From Fibrobacter sp. UWP2 (GTDB lineage: Bacteria; Fibrobacterota; Fibrobacteria; Fibrobacterales; Fibrobacteraceae), in assembly GCF_900141705.1 (NCBI RefSeq), contig NZ_FQYM01000009.1:1-64000 (forward strand): DNA of 64,000 nucleotides, in the 5' to 3' direction. Within the stretch, counting starts at the first letter, position 1; each line of letters opens with the position of its first letter. The position numbers were made by a program, and so were the translations under genes. The notes under the pieces were generated by a model. It had not been told where the DNA came from, made no database searches, and was given only the letters and a program-made list of their open reading frames with translations. Below are positions 9,566 to 17,709 of the stretch, in pieces.

Positions 9566-9609
9566 GTCATCCTGAGCGTAGCCCCTATGGGGCGAAGTCG
9601 AAGGATCTA
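9566..9609. repeat. extragenic palindromic repeat (ATCCTGAGCG...CGAAGGAT type)
   Basis: Outer arms ATCCT/AGGAT flank an inner perfect hairpin GCCCC-TAT-GGGGC. It fills the space between two convergent genes and runs into the stop codon of nnr. Elements of the form TCATCCTGAGCG...CGAAGGAT are widely scattered extragenic repeats in bacteria. It could also end transcription in both directions. Confidence 0.7.
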
Positions 9610-11376
9610 GCAACCAAAGGCTGCGGGCAACATTTCAATGACATCGCTCGGGAGCATGCTGAATGCTCCCATTTTTTTGCGGGCTATGCGGCCCGCTTTT
9701 TGATGCAACAATGCTCCGAGTACGGCGGCTTCGGGGGCGGCAAGGCCTTGCGCGAGTAGGGCCGTGATGATGCCCGTGAGAACGTCGCCGGAACCGCCTT
9801 TGGCGAGTCCGGAGTTATGTGCGGGAATCACGAATACGCGGCCGTCGGGAATGCCGACAAATGTCGGCGCGCCCTTCAGGAGAATGACCTTCTTTGTATT
9901 GCGGGCGATGTCGCGCACCAGTTTGGGGATGTCGATGTCGTTTGCCGGAAGGGCGCCGAAAAGCCTTTCGAATTCCCGACGGTGCGGCGTGAGGATTGCT
10001 TCGCTGGGAATGCCGAACAGGAATGACGATGCTCCCGAGGTGGGGCTTGCTGAAGTCTTGTTGAGCGTGGCGATGGCGTTCAGCGCGTCGGCGTCGATGA
10101 CCGCCGGGCACTTGATTTGCGGAAGTAGGTCGATGACGGCGTCGCGCGTGCATTCGGCGCACCCGATTCCGGGCCCGATGGCGAGCGCCTGGTTGTGCTT
10201 TGCCTTTTCAAGAATTTGCGGGATGTGCGCGGGCGAGAGGGCTGTGGCGCGGTCGTCGACCGTGTCGCCGTCTTGGCCGGCCATGTCTTGCAGGTTCACG
10301 AATACGGGTTCCGAGAGTTTCGCCTGCAGTACGGGCATTGTGGCGTCGGGGCTTGCGAGCGTCACGAGGCCGGCGCCGCTCCGGAGGGCGGCCTGCGTGC
10401 AGAGCGCGGCGGCTCCCGGCATATCGCCGGAGCCTGCGACAATCATGGCGCAGCCTTGCTTGCGCTTGTCACCCCAGTCGTCGCGCTCGGGCAGCATTTG
10501 CGGTATGAGCGTTTTGGTGGCGAGGAACGTGTTTTCGCTGAACTGGGCGACGATGCCTGCGGGGTAGCCGAGCGGCGCGACCGAGGCTTCCCCGAAAGCG
10601 GGACCGCCTTCGCGCGTGTAGGCGTCCAGCCGCGGGAACCCGAACAGGAGGGATTCAAGTGCGTGTATGCAGGGTTCCCGACGCCCATGTTCCGCGGAAT
10701 CGTAACCGGTGGGGGCGTCGGCCGCGACAACCGGGATGTTTGATGCGGCAATGTCGCGGACCGCGGCTGCGAACGTCTCCCGCAGTTCTCCGTGCGCTCC
10801 GTTCCCGAGCATGCAATCTACGGCCAGCGTGATGCCTGCGAATCTCGGCGCCCGCTGCGCAGTTTCAGCCTGCGTCGCGACTTCTGTCGGCGAATACATC
10901 GTTAAACGCCCGCCGGCCTGCGCAAAATCATCCAAAGCCATCTTGGCTTCGTTCTGGAACTTCTCGGCGGCGGCAAGCGAATACGTGGTGCAGGGGATTC
11001 CCGCTTCAATCAGCAGCTTCGCGAGCACGAGCCCGTCGCCCCCGTTGTTGCCTCCACCGACAAATACCGCCACAGACCGCGGCGCATTTCCAATCTGCGT
11101 TTCGGGCGCATCCCCGGTCCCGCAATAAGCATCCCCGCGACAAACGGCGTCGCGGTTCAAAACTTCAATCACCTTCTTGAACAGCGCGGCTCCCGCCTGT
11201 TTCATCAGTTCATAACCGGCCTCAATCGTCACGCGCGTCTCACCTTCAATTGGGGCGTCTGTCTGGCGAACGTCCTTGGCGAGCGCTTCCTTGGCCGCCT
11301 TGTCAAGTGCACGCATCCCCTCGGTCGAGAGGACGGGCATGAGTTCCGTAAAGCTGAACTGGTCGAGAAGTTTCAT
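9607..11376 (-). CDS. nnr: bifunctional NAD(P)H-hydrate epimerase / ADP-dependent dehydratase
   Basis: 589 residues, a fused Nnr protein. The N-terminal YjeF-type epimerase domain (about 1-270) has FVGGGNNGGDGLVLAKLL, a nucleotide-binding loop, and ADAPTGYDSAEHG. The C-terminal ribokinase-like dehydratase domain (about 300-589) has AGSGDMPGAAALCTQAALRS, GPGIGCAECT, VIDADALNAI, LTPHRREFERLFG and the active-site AKGGSGDVLTGI. Together they repair hydrated NAD(P)H: the epimerase interconverts R and S forms and the dehydratase restores NAD(P)H at the cost of ADP to AMP. The protein carries more inserts than E. coli Nnr. It is transcribed alone, convergent with the flavodiiron gene. Confidence 0.95.
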   Translation of the reverse strand: MKLLDQFSFTELMPVLSTEGMRALDKAAKEALAKDVRQTDAPIEGETRVTIEAGYELMKQAGAALFKKVIEVLNRDAVCRGDAYCGTGDAPETQIGNAPRSVAVFVGGGNNGGDGLVLAKLLIEAGIPCTTYSLAAAEKFQNEAKMALDDFAQAGGRLTMYSPTEVATQAETAQRAPRFAGITLAVDCMLGNGAHGELRETFAAAVRDIAASNIPVVAADAPTGYDSAEHGRREPCIHALESLLFGFPRLDAYTREGGPAFGEASVAPLGYPAGIVAQFSENTFLATKTLIPQMLPERDDWGDKRKQGCAMIVAGSGDMPGAAALCTQAALRSGAGLVTLASPDATMPVLQAKLSEPVFVNLQDMAGQDGDTVDDRATALSPAHIPQILEKAKHNQALAIGPGIGCAECTRDAVIDLLPQIKCPAVIDADALNAIATLNKTSASPTSGASSFLFGIPSEAILTPHRREFERLFGALPANDIDIPKLVRDIARNTKKVILLKGAPTFVGIPDGRVFVIPAHNSGLAKGGSGDVLTGIITALLAQGLAAPEAAVLGALLHQKAGRIARKKMGAFSMLPSDVIEMLPAAFGC

Positions 11377-11440
11377 ATTTTGAATATAAATTTATACCGC
11401 AGCCTTTGACAAGACCTCGATGGCGTATTCGCTCGGAAAA

Positions 11441-12376
11441 CTAGAACAAATCCAGTGAACTGTCCAGGTAAATCTCTTCGCGCACTTTGAGCTGGTGCTC
11501 GGGCTTGGTCATGTAGTAAAGCAGGAATTCCAGGATGATGGCGCTGCCGAGGCTACGCCCTTCGATTTTGAAGTGCCGGAATCCCGCTGGCGCGTACACA
11601 TTCTGGATGTCGTCTATCCCGATAAATCCCGGGTTCTTCATCGCGTCGGAGAAACGGTAGCCTCTCTGGGCGGTGGGCGAGATGCATTCATGGTCTGCAC
11701 AGTCTTCGCCGAGGCTCTTGCGGCTCACGTTCTCGTAGCAGGCCTTGCGGTCATGGCAACCGAACCAGCAGCATTCATTGCACAGAAACTCGACCTTCTG
11801 CTTTTGCGCATCCGTGAGCGCGTTCAGCTTTTCAAATTTCTTGTTGAGCCGAAAATCCGGAACAACGTAACGGAATTCATCGCGGTCCAGTTCGGCGACA
11901 AACTGCTCAAAGTCAGTAATCACCTTCGTGGTCGAAGAGACGAAATAAAACCCGGGATACTTTGCCTTGATGTAATTGAGTAGAAGGTCCGAGTGCACGA
12001 TGATGCCCGCGCAGTCCAAACCCGCATCGTTTCCAGCGCAGTCTGTACCCGAACCTTTTTTACTTGCGTTCTCGAACACCCTGCACAACTCGTTGCACCG
12101 CGCATCATCAAGGTGTTCTTCGCGAACTAGCGAATTGCTGAAGGTAAGCCGAGGTGAAATCCCGTATTCCTTCACGAGTGCAGCGACTTTCTCCGGCTCA
12201 GCCTCGCCGAATCCGACGCGCCCGCCACCCCAGATGCAATCGCTCGGCGCTCCGTAAATAGAGCCGATTTCGCACCAGTCGTAAAAGTATTCCCGATGTT
12301 CGCGCCATAGCGGCAAAAAAGCCTTGTACAGGTCGTAAAACTCGAACAGTCCAGGAAGGTGGAAAAAGATTTTCAT
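11441..12376 (-). CDS. U32-peptidase-like TIM-barrel protein with Cys cluster (tentative)
   Basis: 311 residues from ATG 12376; an upstream TTG (12385) lacks a ribosome site. The sequence MKIFFHLPGLFEFYDLY starts a possible beta/alpha barrel. Near the end it has RHFKIEGRS, resembling the KIEGR signature of U32-family proteins (UbiU/UbiV, TrhP and RlhA types). Between them is a Cys-rich stretch C-N-E-C-C-W-F-G-C-H-D-R-K-A-C, followed by two more Cys, that could hold an iron-sulfur cluster. U32-like proteins work in tRNA or rRNA hydroxylation or ubiquinone hydroxylation, and some have four Cys ligands. The spacing here differs, so I do not assign a substrate. A TATACT-like -10 sits only about 10 nt upstream of the ATG, so the message may be nearly leaderless. 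Confidence 0.6.
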   Translation of the reverse strand: MKIFFHLPGLFEFYDLYKAFLPLWREHREYFYDWCEIGSIYGAPSDCIWGGGRVGFGEAEPEKVAALVKEYGISPRLTFSNSLVREEHLDDARCNELCRVFENASKKGSGTDCAGNDAGLDCAGIIVHSDLLLNYIKAKYPGFYFVSSTTKVITDFEQFVAELDRDEFRYVVPDFRLNKKFEKLNALTDAQKQKVEFLCNECCWFGCHDRKACYENVSRKSLGEDCADHECISPTAQRGYRFSDAMKNPGFIGIDDIQNVYAPAGFRHFKIEGRSLGSAIILEFLLYYMTKPEHQLKVREEIYLDSSLDLF

Positions 12377-12406
12377 CTTGCCCAAAGTATAATATAATTG
12401 AAGGCG

Positions 12407-12437
12407 AAAAAAAGGAACCCTTGCGGGTTCCTTTTTT
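12407..12437. terminator. bidirectional intrinsic terminator
   Basis: A-run, GGAACCC, TTGC loop, GGGTTCC, T-run: a near perfect hairpin with poly-A and poly-T flanks. It lies downstream of the gpmI tail remnant on the minus strand and was probably that copy's original terminator. Confidence 0.88.
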
Positions 12438-12450
12438 AATTCTGGCTCAA

Positions 12451-12473
12451 GGTCCCTGAGCTTGTCGAAGGGT
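12451..12473. repeat. short extragenic repeat (GGTCCCTGAGC...GTCGAAGGG)
   Basis: GGTCCCTGAGCTTGTCGAAGGG matches a sequence type that recurs between genes in many bacterial genomes. Arms CCCT/AGGG. It abuts the gpmI tail remnant. Confidence 0.6.
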
Positions 12474-12508
12474 TACTTGATGATGAGCATGGAATCGTCC
12501 CACGCCTC
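12473..12508 (-). pseudogene. remnant of a second gpmI 3' end
   Basis: Read on the minus strand these 36 bases encode EAWDDSMLIIK and a TAA stop, exactly the last eleven residues and stop of the intact gpmI (12694-14328). By hand alignment 28 of 36 bases agree and all differences are synonymous (for example TCC against AGT for Ser, CTC against TTA for Leu). Homology stops upstream of the Glu codon. The intact gene ends 186 bases upstream in the direction of transcription and has its own terminator between. This is the tail of another gpmI copy, left by gene replacement or duplication followed by deletion. Confidence 0.8.
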
Positions 12509-12638
12509 TCGTGAGACTCCGCACCTATGGTGCGGGAGGAGGGTTTTATACCCTCCGTTCGTCGAACGAAATCGTTGTTATTAGAGATGCGCCAGCCTAT
12601 GGCTGCCGCAGCTCTTAACAAGGATTTGGAAGCGTGGC
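12509..12638. repeat. intergenic stretch with several small palindromes
   Basis: No gene is visible. The stretch holds CCGCACC-TAT-GGTGCGG (about 12520-12536), GGAGGGTTTTATACCCTCC, CGTTCGTCGAACG and AGCC-TAT-GGCT (about 12593-12603). The CC-TAT-GG core also occurs in the repeat at 9566-9609. I read it as accumulated extragenic repeats. Confidence 0.6.
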
Positions 12639-12668
12639 AAAAATGGACCCCTTACGGGGTCCATTTTT
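12639..12668. terminator. intrinsic terminator of gpmI
   Basis: AAAAATGGACCCC, TTAC loop, GGGGTCCATTTTT: a perfect 13-bp stem with A and T ends, 25 nt downstream of the gpmI stop on the minus strand. Confidence 0.92.
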
Positions 12669-12693
12669 AATTTTGTCTTATGTTAATCATCAA

Positions 12694-14328
12694 TTATTTG
12701 ATGATTAACATACTATCATCCCACGCTTCGTGCTTTTCGAGGCCGAGGAGGTTGGCCGTCGTAGCAGCGATGTTGGAAAGACCCCAGTCGCCTTCCTTGA
12801 GGCCGAGCTTGCCGCCCGTTACGTTATCGTAAAGGATGCAAGGAACCTTGTTGAGCGTGTGGCTCGTCTTGGCCTTGAACGTACCGTCCTTGTTGACCTT
12901 CGGCATGCCGGTCTTCTTGTCGATTTCGTACATTTCGTCGGCGTTACCGTGGTCTGCCGTGATGATGGCGACACCGCCGAGGGCGTCGATCACCGGGAGC
13001 AAGCGGGCGAGGCCGATGTCCACAGCTTCGATAGCCATGGTAGCGGCGCGGAAGGAACCAGTGTGGCCCACCATGTCTCCGTTCGGGAAGTTGCAGCGGA
13101 GCGTCTGGTACTTGCCGCTCTTCAAGGCTTCGATCATGGCGTCGGTGATTTCGGCGGCCTTCATCCACGGGCGCTGTTCGAACGGAACAACGTCAGATTC
13201 GATTTCCAGGTAGGTTTCGCCGTCGAACTTGCTGGAACGGTTACCGTTCCAGAAGTAGGTCACGTGGCCATACTTCTGCGTTTCGGAGCAAGCGAACTGC
13301 TTGACGCCCGTTTCAGCGAGCCATTCACCGCTGGTTTCCTTGATAGCCGGAGGCGGCACGAGGAAGCGGTTCGGGAGCTTGAGGTCGCCGTCGTACTGGA
13401 GCATGCCGGCGTAGCAGACCTTCGGGAAGCGCACTCGGTCAAATTCGCTGAAGGATTCTTCTTCGAAGGCGCGGGTGATTTCGATGGCGCGGTCGCCACG
13501 GAAGTTGAAGAACACTACGGAGTCGCCGTCGTTGATGGTACCGACCGGCTGGCCGTCCTTGGCAATCACGAACGGCGGGAGATCCTGGTCAATAGCCTTG
13601 GTTTCGCCACGGAGGGTTTCGATAGCCTGGGTGGCGTTGTCGAAGTAGCGGCCTTCGCCGAGCACGTGGGTCTTCCAGCCCAGTTCCACCATCTTCCAGT
13701 TAGCATTGTAACGGTCCATGGTAATCTGCATACGGCCACCGCCGCTAGCAATGCAAACGTCGAATTCCGGGCTGCGGAGTTCGTCGAGGAACTTTTCGAA
13801 CGGGCCAACGTAATCGAGAGCGGAAGTTTCCGGCACGTCACGACCGTCGAGGAGGATGTGCACGCGGACCTTCTTGAGCCCCTCCTTCTTGGCCTGGGCG
13901 ACCATGGCCTTCAGGTGAGAAATGTTGGAGTGGACGTTACCGTCGCTGAAGAGGCCGATGAAGTGAAGCACGGAACCGTGGTCACGCACGTTGGAGGCGA
14001 TTTCCTTCCAGGCGTCGCGGCCGAAGATGTCGCCGGAGACGATTGCGTCCTGCACGAGGGCTGCACCCTGGTTATAGACCTGGCCCGCACCGATGGCGTT
14101 GTGGCCCACTTCGGAGTTGCCCATGTCTTCGTTGGTCGGCATACCCACGGCGCGGCCGTGAGCCTTCAAAAGCACGTTCGGGTACATCTTGAAGAGGTTG
14201 TCGAGAGTCGGGGTGCGGGCAGCCTTGATGGCGTTGCCTTCGACCTTATCGGTGATGCCAAAACCGTCCATCACGATGGTGACGACGGGTCCCTTGATGC
14301 CGGGGAAATTGGAAAGCTTCTTGAGCAT
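12694..14328 (-). CDS. gpmI: 2,3-bisphosphoglycerate-independent phosphoglycerate mutase
   Basis: 544 residues, slightly longer than the usual 510-520. It interconverts 3- and 2-phosphoglycerate with a phosphoserine intermediate and two Mn ions. Visible motifs: VMDGFGITD (metal ligand Asp21), MGNSEVGHNAIGAGQ with the catalytic Ser72, HILLDGRDVPETSALDY, SGGGRMQITMDRYNANW, FFNFRGDRAIEITRAF, and the C-terminal metal-binding TADHGNADEMYE and SHTLNKVP. The ATG has a GGAG ribosome site nearby. It belongs to the same pathway as pgk at 51175 but is not linked to it. A degraded duplicate tail lies downstream. Confidence 0.97.
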   Translation of the reverse strand: MLKKLSNFPGIKGPVVTIVMDGFGITDKVEGNAIKAARTPTLDNLFKMYPNVLLKAHGRAVGMPTNEDMGNSEVGHNAIGAGQVYNQGAALVQDAIVSGDIFGRDAWKEIASNVRDHGSVLHFIGLFSDGNVHSNISHLKAMVAQAKKEGLKKVRVHILLDGRDVPETSALDYVGPFEKFLDELRSPEFDVCIASGGGRMQITMDRYNANWKMVELGWKTHVLGEGRYFDNATQAIETLRGETKAIDQDLPPFVIAKDGQPVGTINDGDSVVFFNFRGDRAIEITRAFEEESFSEFDRVRFPKVCYAGMLQYDGDLKLPNRFLVPPPAIKETSGEWLAETGVKQFACSETQKYGHVTYFWNGNRSSKFDGETYLEIESDVVPFEQRPWMKAAEITDAMIEALKSGKYQTLRCNFPNGDMVGHTGSFRAATMAIEAVDIGLARLLPVIDALGGVAIITADHGNADEMYEIDKKTGMPKVNKDGTFKAKTSHTLNKVPCILYDNVTGGKLGLKEGDWGLSNIAATTANLLGLEKHEAWDDSMLIIK

Positions 14329-14383
14329 GATTTACTCCGTTGAAAAATTTACGGGGTAAATATAAAAAATTGCCCTCCAACAA

Positions 14384-14413
14384 AAAAGAAACCCCCACGG
14401 AGGGAGCTTCTTT
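14384..14413 (-). terminator. intrinsic terminator after the lipoprotein gene
   Basis: On the minus strand AAAGAAGCTCCC and GGGGGTTTCTTT form an imperfect stem followed by a T-run, 20 nt after the lipoprotein stop. Confidence 0.6.
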
Positions 14414-14432
14414 AAAAGGCTTGGAATCTAGA

Positions 14433-15443
14433 TTACTTGTAGTAGGTGATTTTGATGGAACCCTTGGAGCCGCCTTCCGTCATCGGCTTGCCAGCCATGA
14501 ACGGGTATTGCTTACCATCGGCGGTCGTCACAATCACCCAGGTACCATTGGCGAGCTCGTCCTTGAACTGGCGGACAGATGCCTTGAAGTCTTCGAGGCA
14601 GAGCGGGACCTTGTCCGGGAGGAGACCGTTGGTCTGGGAGTAGTTGTCCTCAAAGAGGGTGACGCCTGCAGCAGGTGTTGCATAGGCTACGCCGTCTTCG
14701 AACGAGATGGTGATGTGCGGATTGTCGGCGAGGCCCGTCTCAAAGTTGAGAGCGTGCTGATCGCTGCCGAGGCTTGTAGAAAGCGTGATTTCGTGTGCGG
14801 TGACTTCGGTGCAAACAGCGGGTTCAGTGCTAGAAGAAGACGGCGGGAGGTCGGCTTCGCACTGGTTCTGTTCGCGAACAAAGGAACCGGAAGTGATTTC
14901 TTCGGGATCGTCGCCAAAGACGCTGGTGTAGATGACCGTTTTGACGTTGGGTTCCTGAGTGCTGCTGTAAACAACAATCTGCAGGTGGAAGTTGCCGCAA
15001 CCGTTCAGCTCGGCGGTTTCGAAGGTCTTGCCGCTAAGCGGGATCAACTCGGTGGGGAATACAACGCCGTCGAGAGGGACGGTGACGCTCTGGTTGATGG
15101 TCTTGTCGTCGACCACAAAGAAGCGGACGCTGTCGATCTTGGTTACAGCTTCGGGAGAGAACGACGGGTCGAGGGTGATGCCTTCCATGTTGAGCTGGAT
15201 AATGCCGCTAATCGAGACGGTGCTCGACTTGGGGAGGGCGCTGATAGACAGCGACGTGCCCACGCTCGAGAACATAATCGGGTTGATTGCAGACTGTTCC
15301 GGGAGGACCACCGGGTCACCCTGGGAAGGAACGGAGTTCGGCTGCGGATCGTCTGCGCTGCTGCTGGAATCGCCGCCACAGGCGATAAGACCAAAAGTGG
15401 ATGCGAAAACGGCAGAGCCAAGGAGAATCTTTTTGAAATTCAT
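14433..15443 (-). CDS. lipoprotein of unknown function
   Basis: 336 residues from ATG 15443, which has AGAGG about 8 nt upstream and opens a typical lipoprotein signal, MNFKKILLGSAVFASTFGLIAC. A longer upstream reading begins with low-quality sequence and no signal, so I reject it. After Cys 22 come Gly-Gly-Asp and a Ser run, then a beta-rich exported domain with two related halves divided by a Ser-rich linker near residue 205. No catalytic motif is recognised. It is downstream of recD2 on the same strand, with a 121-nt gap that is A/T-rich and may hold its promoter. Surface or periplasmic location follows from the lipobox; function unknown. Confidence 0.8.
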   Translation of the reverse strand: MNFKKILLGSAVFASTFGLIACGGDSSSSADDPQPNSVPSQGDPVVLPEQSAINPIMFSSVGTSLSISALPKSSTVSISGIIQLNMEGITLDPSFSPEAVTKIDSVRFFVVDDKTINQSVTVPLDGVVFPTELIPLSGKTFETAELNGCGNFHLQIVVYSSTQEPNVKTVIYTSVFGDDPEEITSGSFVREQNQCEADLPPSSSSTEPAVCTEVTAHEITLSTSLGSDQHALNFETGLADNPHITISFEDGVAYATPAAGVTLFEDNYSQTNGLLPDKVPLCLEDFKASVRQFKDELANGTWVIVTTADGKQYPFMAGKPMTEGGSKGSIKITYYK

Positions 15444-15564
15444 AAGTTTTACCTCTCTAATCTTTGCTCTTGAAAATACACAAAAAAGGGGCGGAGTGCA
15501 AACTAAAAAGAGTAAAAAAAAGCTACAAAATGGCTGAAAAACGAAAAATAGTGCGAAAAAACAC

Positions 15565-17706
15565 TTAAACCAGCCTTTCGTAAAGGCGGGTGAAGCGGCG
15601 GGCGTTCCTGCTGTTGCGGACGGCTTGTCCAAACGCCCCCGGGGCGCTTAGCACCCACACGTGCCCCTTGGCCCTGGTGACTGCCGTGTAGACGAGGTTC
15701 CTCTGCAGCATCACGTAGTGGCTGGCGTCCAAAATGACGACCACAGCGGGGTACTCGCTGCCCTGGCTCTTGTGGATGGTGCTCGCGTAGGCAAGCGTCA
15801 GTTCGTCCACTTCGTCGCCCTCGTACTCCACGGTCTTGTCGTCGTAAAAGACTGTGATTTTCTCGGAGTCCTTTGCGACCTTGAAAATGATGCCCACGTC
15901 GCCGTTGAACACGTTTTTCTCGTAGTTGTTGCGGACCTGCATCACGCGGTCGCCGTCGCTCCACGGGATGCCTCTCAGCTTGTGGCGCGCCTTGCCCGGA
16001 TTCAAGAGCTCTTGCAGGTAGTGGTTCAGTTCAAAGGTGCCGAGCGGCCCCTTGCGCATGGGCGTGAGGATTTGCAGGTCGGCCTTGGGGTCGATCTGGA
16101 TCTTGCTCCTGATGCCTGTGGCGAGGAGCCCGCGCAAAATTTCCTTGGCCTGTTCCGGCTCGTCGTAGGGCATAAAATGGAAGTTCGGGCCGTCAATGGG
16201 CGAGGGTGCAATACCCTGGTTGATTTTGGCGGCCTTGTCGGCGATGTCGTTCCCGCCCGATAGCCTAAAGATGTGCTGCAGGCGCGTCGTCGGCATTTGG
16301 GGGCAGCGGATGAGGTCGTTGAGCACGTTGCCGGGGCCCACGCTCGGGAGCTGGTCGGCGTCGCCCACGAGCACGATGCGCGTGCGGTAGGGAGTCGCGG
16401 CGAGGAGGGCGGCGCAAAGCCAGGTGTCCACCATGCTGAACTCGTCCACGATCAGGAGGTCGCAGGGGAGCTGGTTGTCGGCGTTCCTCGAGAACTTTCC
16501 GGTGCCGGGGTCCACCTCCAAAAGGCGGTGCAGCGTGCGCGCGGTAATGCCGCAGAGGTCGCCCATGCGCTTGGCGGCGCGTCCGGTGGGGGCGGCGAGG
16601 AACACGCTCTCGTCCATCTTTTGCGCGAGGTGCAAAATGCACTTGAGAATCGTCGTCTTGCCGGTACCCGGGCCGCCGGTGATAACGGAGATGCGGCTTT
16701 TGAGCGCCATTTGGATGGCGTTTCTTTGGATGGGGTCGAGGGTGATGTGATTCTCCCGTTCCCAGTTTCCCAGCTCTTTTTCAAAACCTTCGGTGGGGAG
16801 GGCGCTTGAACCGAGGCGCCTCAAAATGTTGTCGGCAATGTCTTGCTCGGCGCGGAACATCGCCGGCGAAAAGCAGTCGTCGTTGACGCGCTTGATGCGT
16901 CCCTGCCTGCAGACCTGTTCGAACTGCTCCAAAAGGCTGTTGAGGGTGTCCTCGTCCTCGGGCAAAATGCGCAGGTTGCGGATGGTCTTTTCGAGGAGCG
17001 TGTTCTTGGGCAGGTAAGTGTGGCCCTCGTTAAAGCTCGCTTGCTGCAGCACGTACAAAAGCGCCGCCTGCAGGCGGAGCGGGCTGTCTTTGGGGATGCC
17101 GACCTTGGCCGCGATCTCGTCGGCGAGCAAAAAACCGATGCCCCACACCTCTTCGCAGAGCAGGTAGGGGTTCTCTGTGACCGTCGCGATGGTCTCTTGC
17201 CCAAAGCGTTGCCACAGGCGCTTGGCGACGCTCCCCGTGATGTTGTGGCTGTACAAAAAGAGCATGGTTTCGCGGCTGTGGCGGTTCTCTTGCCAGCTCG
17301 CCAGGAACGCCTCTGCCTTTTTGGCGGTGATGCCCTTGATTTTTGCCTTGCGGAAAATTTCGGGATGGTTGTCGAGAATGTCGGTGGTATTTTCGCCGAG
17401 GGCGTTGACGATGTTCTCTGCCGTCTTTTTGCCAATCCCCTTGAAAAATCCGCTGGCCAGGTACTCGACGATGTTGTCTTGCGCGGGGGGTGCGACCTCG
17501 AACGCGCTACACTTGAACTGCTTGCCGTACTTGGGGTGCGTGCCCCACTCGCCCTGCATTTTCAGCTTTTCGCCGCTCCGTAAATCGGGAAAAGTCCCCG
17601 TCACCACGACGGGGGCTTTCAATCCATCTACGGTCACGCGAAAAACGGAGAAGCCGTTCTCGGGACTATGGAAGGTGACATTCTTGATGACTCCTTCGAG
17701 CTCCAT
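15565..17706 (-). CDS. recD2: RecD2-type ATP-dependent DNA helicase
   Basis: 713 residues. An N-terminal OB-like domain (MELEGVIKNVTFHSPENGFS) is typical of RecD2, followed by tandem helix-hairpin-helix motifs (GFFKGIGKKTAENIV, KIKGITAKKAEAFL; residues ~85-150). The superfamily 1 motor starts about residue 330: Walker A GGPGTGKTT, LAAPTGRAAKRM, Walker B IVDEFSMVDTW, LVGDADQLPSVGPG, and motifs V/VI near STIHKSQGSEYPAV and VYTAVTRAKGHVWVL. RecD2 is a 5'-3' helicase in bacteria lacking RecBCD, linked to repair and fork stability. It starts 3 nt after the cstA stop, so the two genes are likely co-transcribed although their roles differ. Confidence 0.95.
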   Translation of the reverse strand: MELEGVIKNVTFHSPENGFSVFRVTVDGLKAPVVVTGTFPDLRSGEKLKMQGEWGTHPKYGKQFKCSAFEVAPPAQDNIVEYLASGFFKGIGKKTAENIVNALGENTTDILDNHPEIFRKAKIKGITAKKAEAFLASWQENRHSRETMLFLYSHNITGSVAKRLWQRFGQETIATVTENPYLLCEEVWGIGFLLADEIAAKVGIPKDSPLRLQAALLYVLQQASFNEGHTYLPKNTLLEKTIRNLRILPEDEDTLNSLLEQFEQVCRQGRIKRVNDDCFSPAMFRAEQDIADNILRRLGSSALPTEGFEKELGNWERENHITLDPIQRNAIQMALKSRISVITGGPGTGKTTILKCILHLAQKMDESVFLAAPTGRAAKRMGDLCGITARTLHRLLEVDPGTGKFSRNADNQLPCDLLIVDEFSMVDTWLCAALLAATPYRTRIVLVGDADQLPSVGPGNVLNDLIRCPQMPTTRLQHIFRLSGGNDIADKAAKINQGIAPSPIDGPNFHFMPYDEPEQAKEILRGLLATGIRSKIQIDPKADLQILTPMRKGPLGTFELNHYLQELLNPGKARHKLRGIPWSDGDRVMQVRNNYEKNVFNGDVGIIFKVAKDSEKITVFYDDKTVEYEGDEVDELTLAYASTIHKSQGSEYPAVVVILDASHYVMLQRNLVYTAVTRAKGHVWVLSAPGAFGQAVRNSRNARRFTRLYERLV

Positions 17707-17709
17707 TCC

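Noticed and set aside
8372-9613. A 413-codon frame opposite the flavodiiron gene
   Set aside because: The plus-strand protein has all diiron and FMN motifs; the antisense product does not resemble any protein.
12730-14343. A 537-codon open frame on the plus strand opposite gpmI
   Set aside because: gpmI on the minus strand has every family motif; the opposite frame is open because of biased codon use and has no recognisable domain.
15444-15632. Longer N-terminus for the lipoprotein at 14433-15443
   Set aside because: The extra 63 residues are low-quality sequence upstream of a clear ribosome site and a standard lipoprotein signal.
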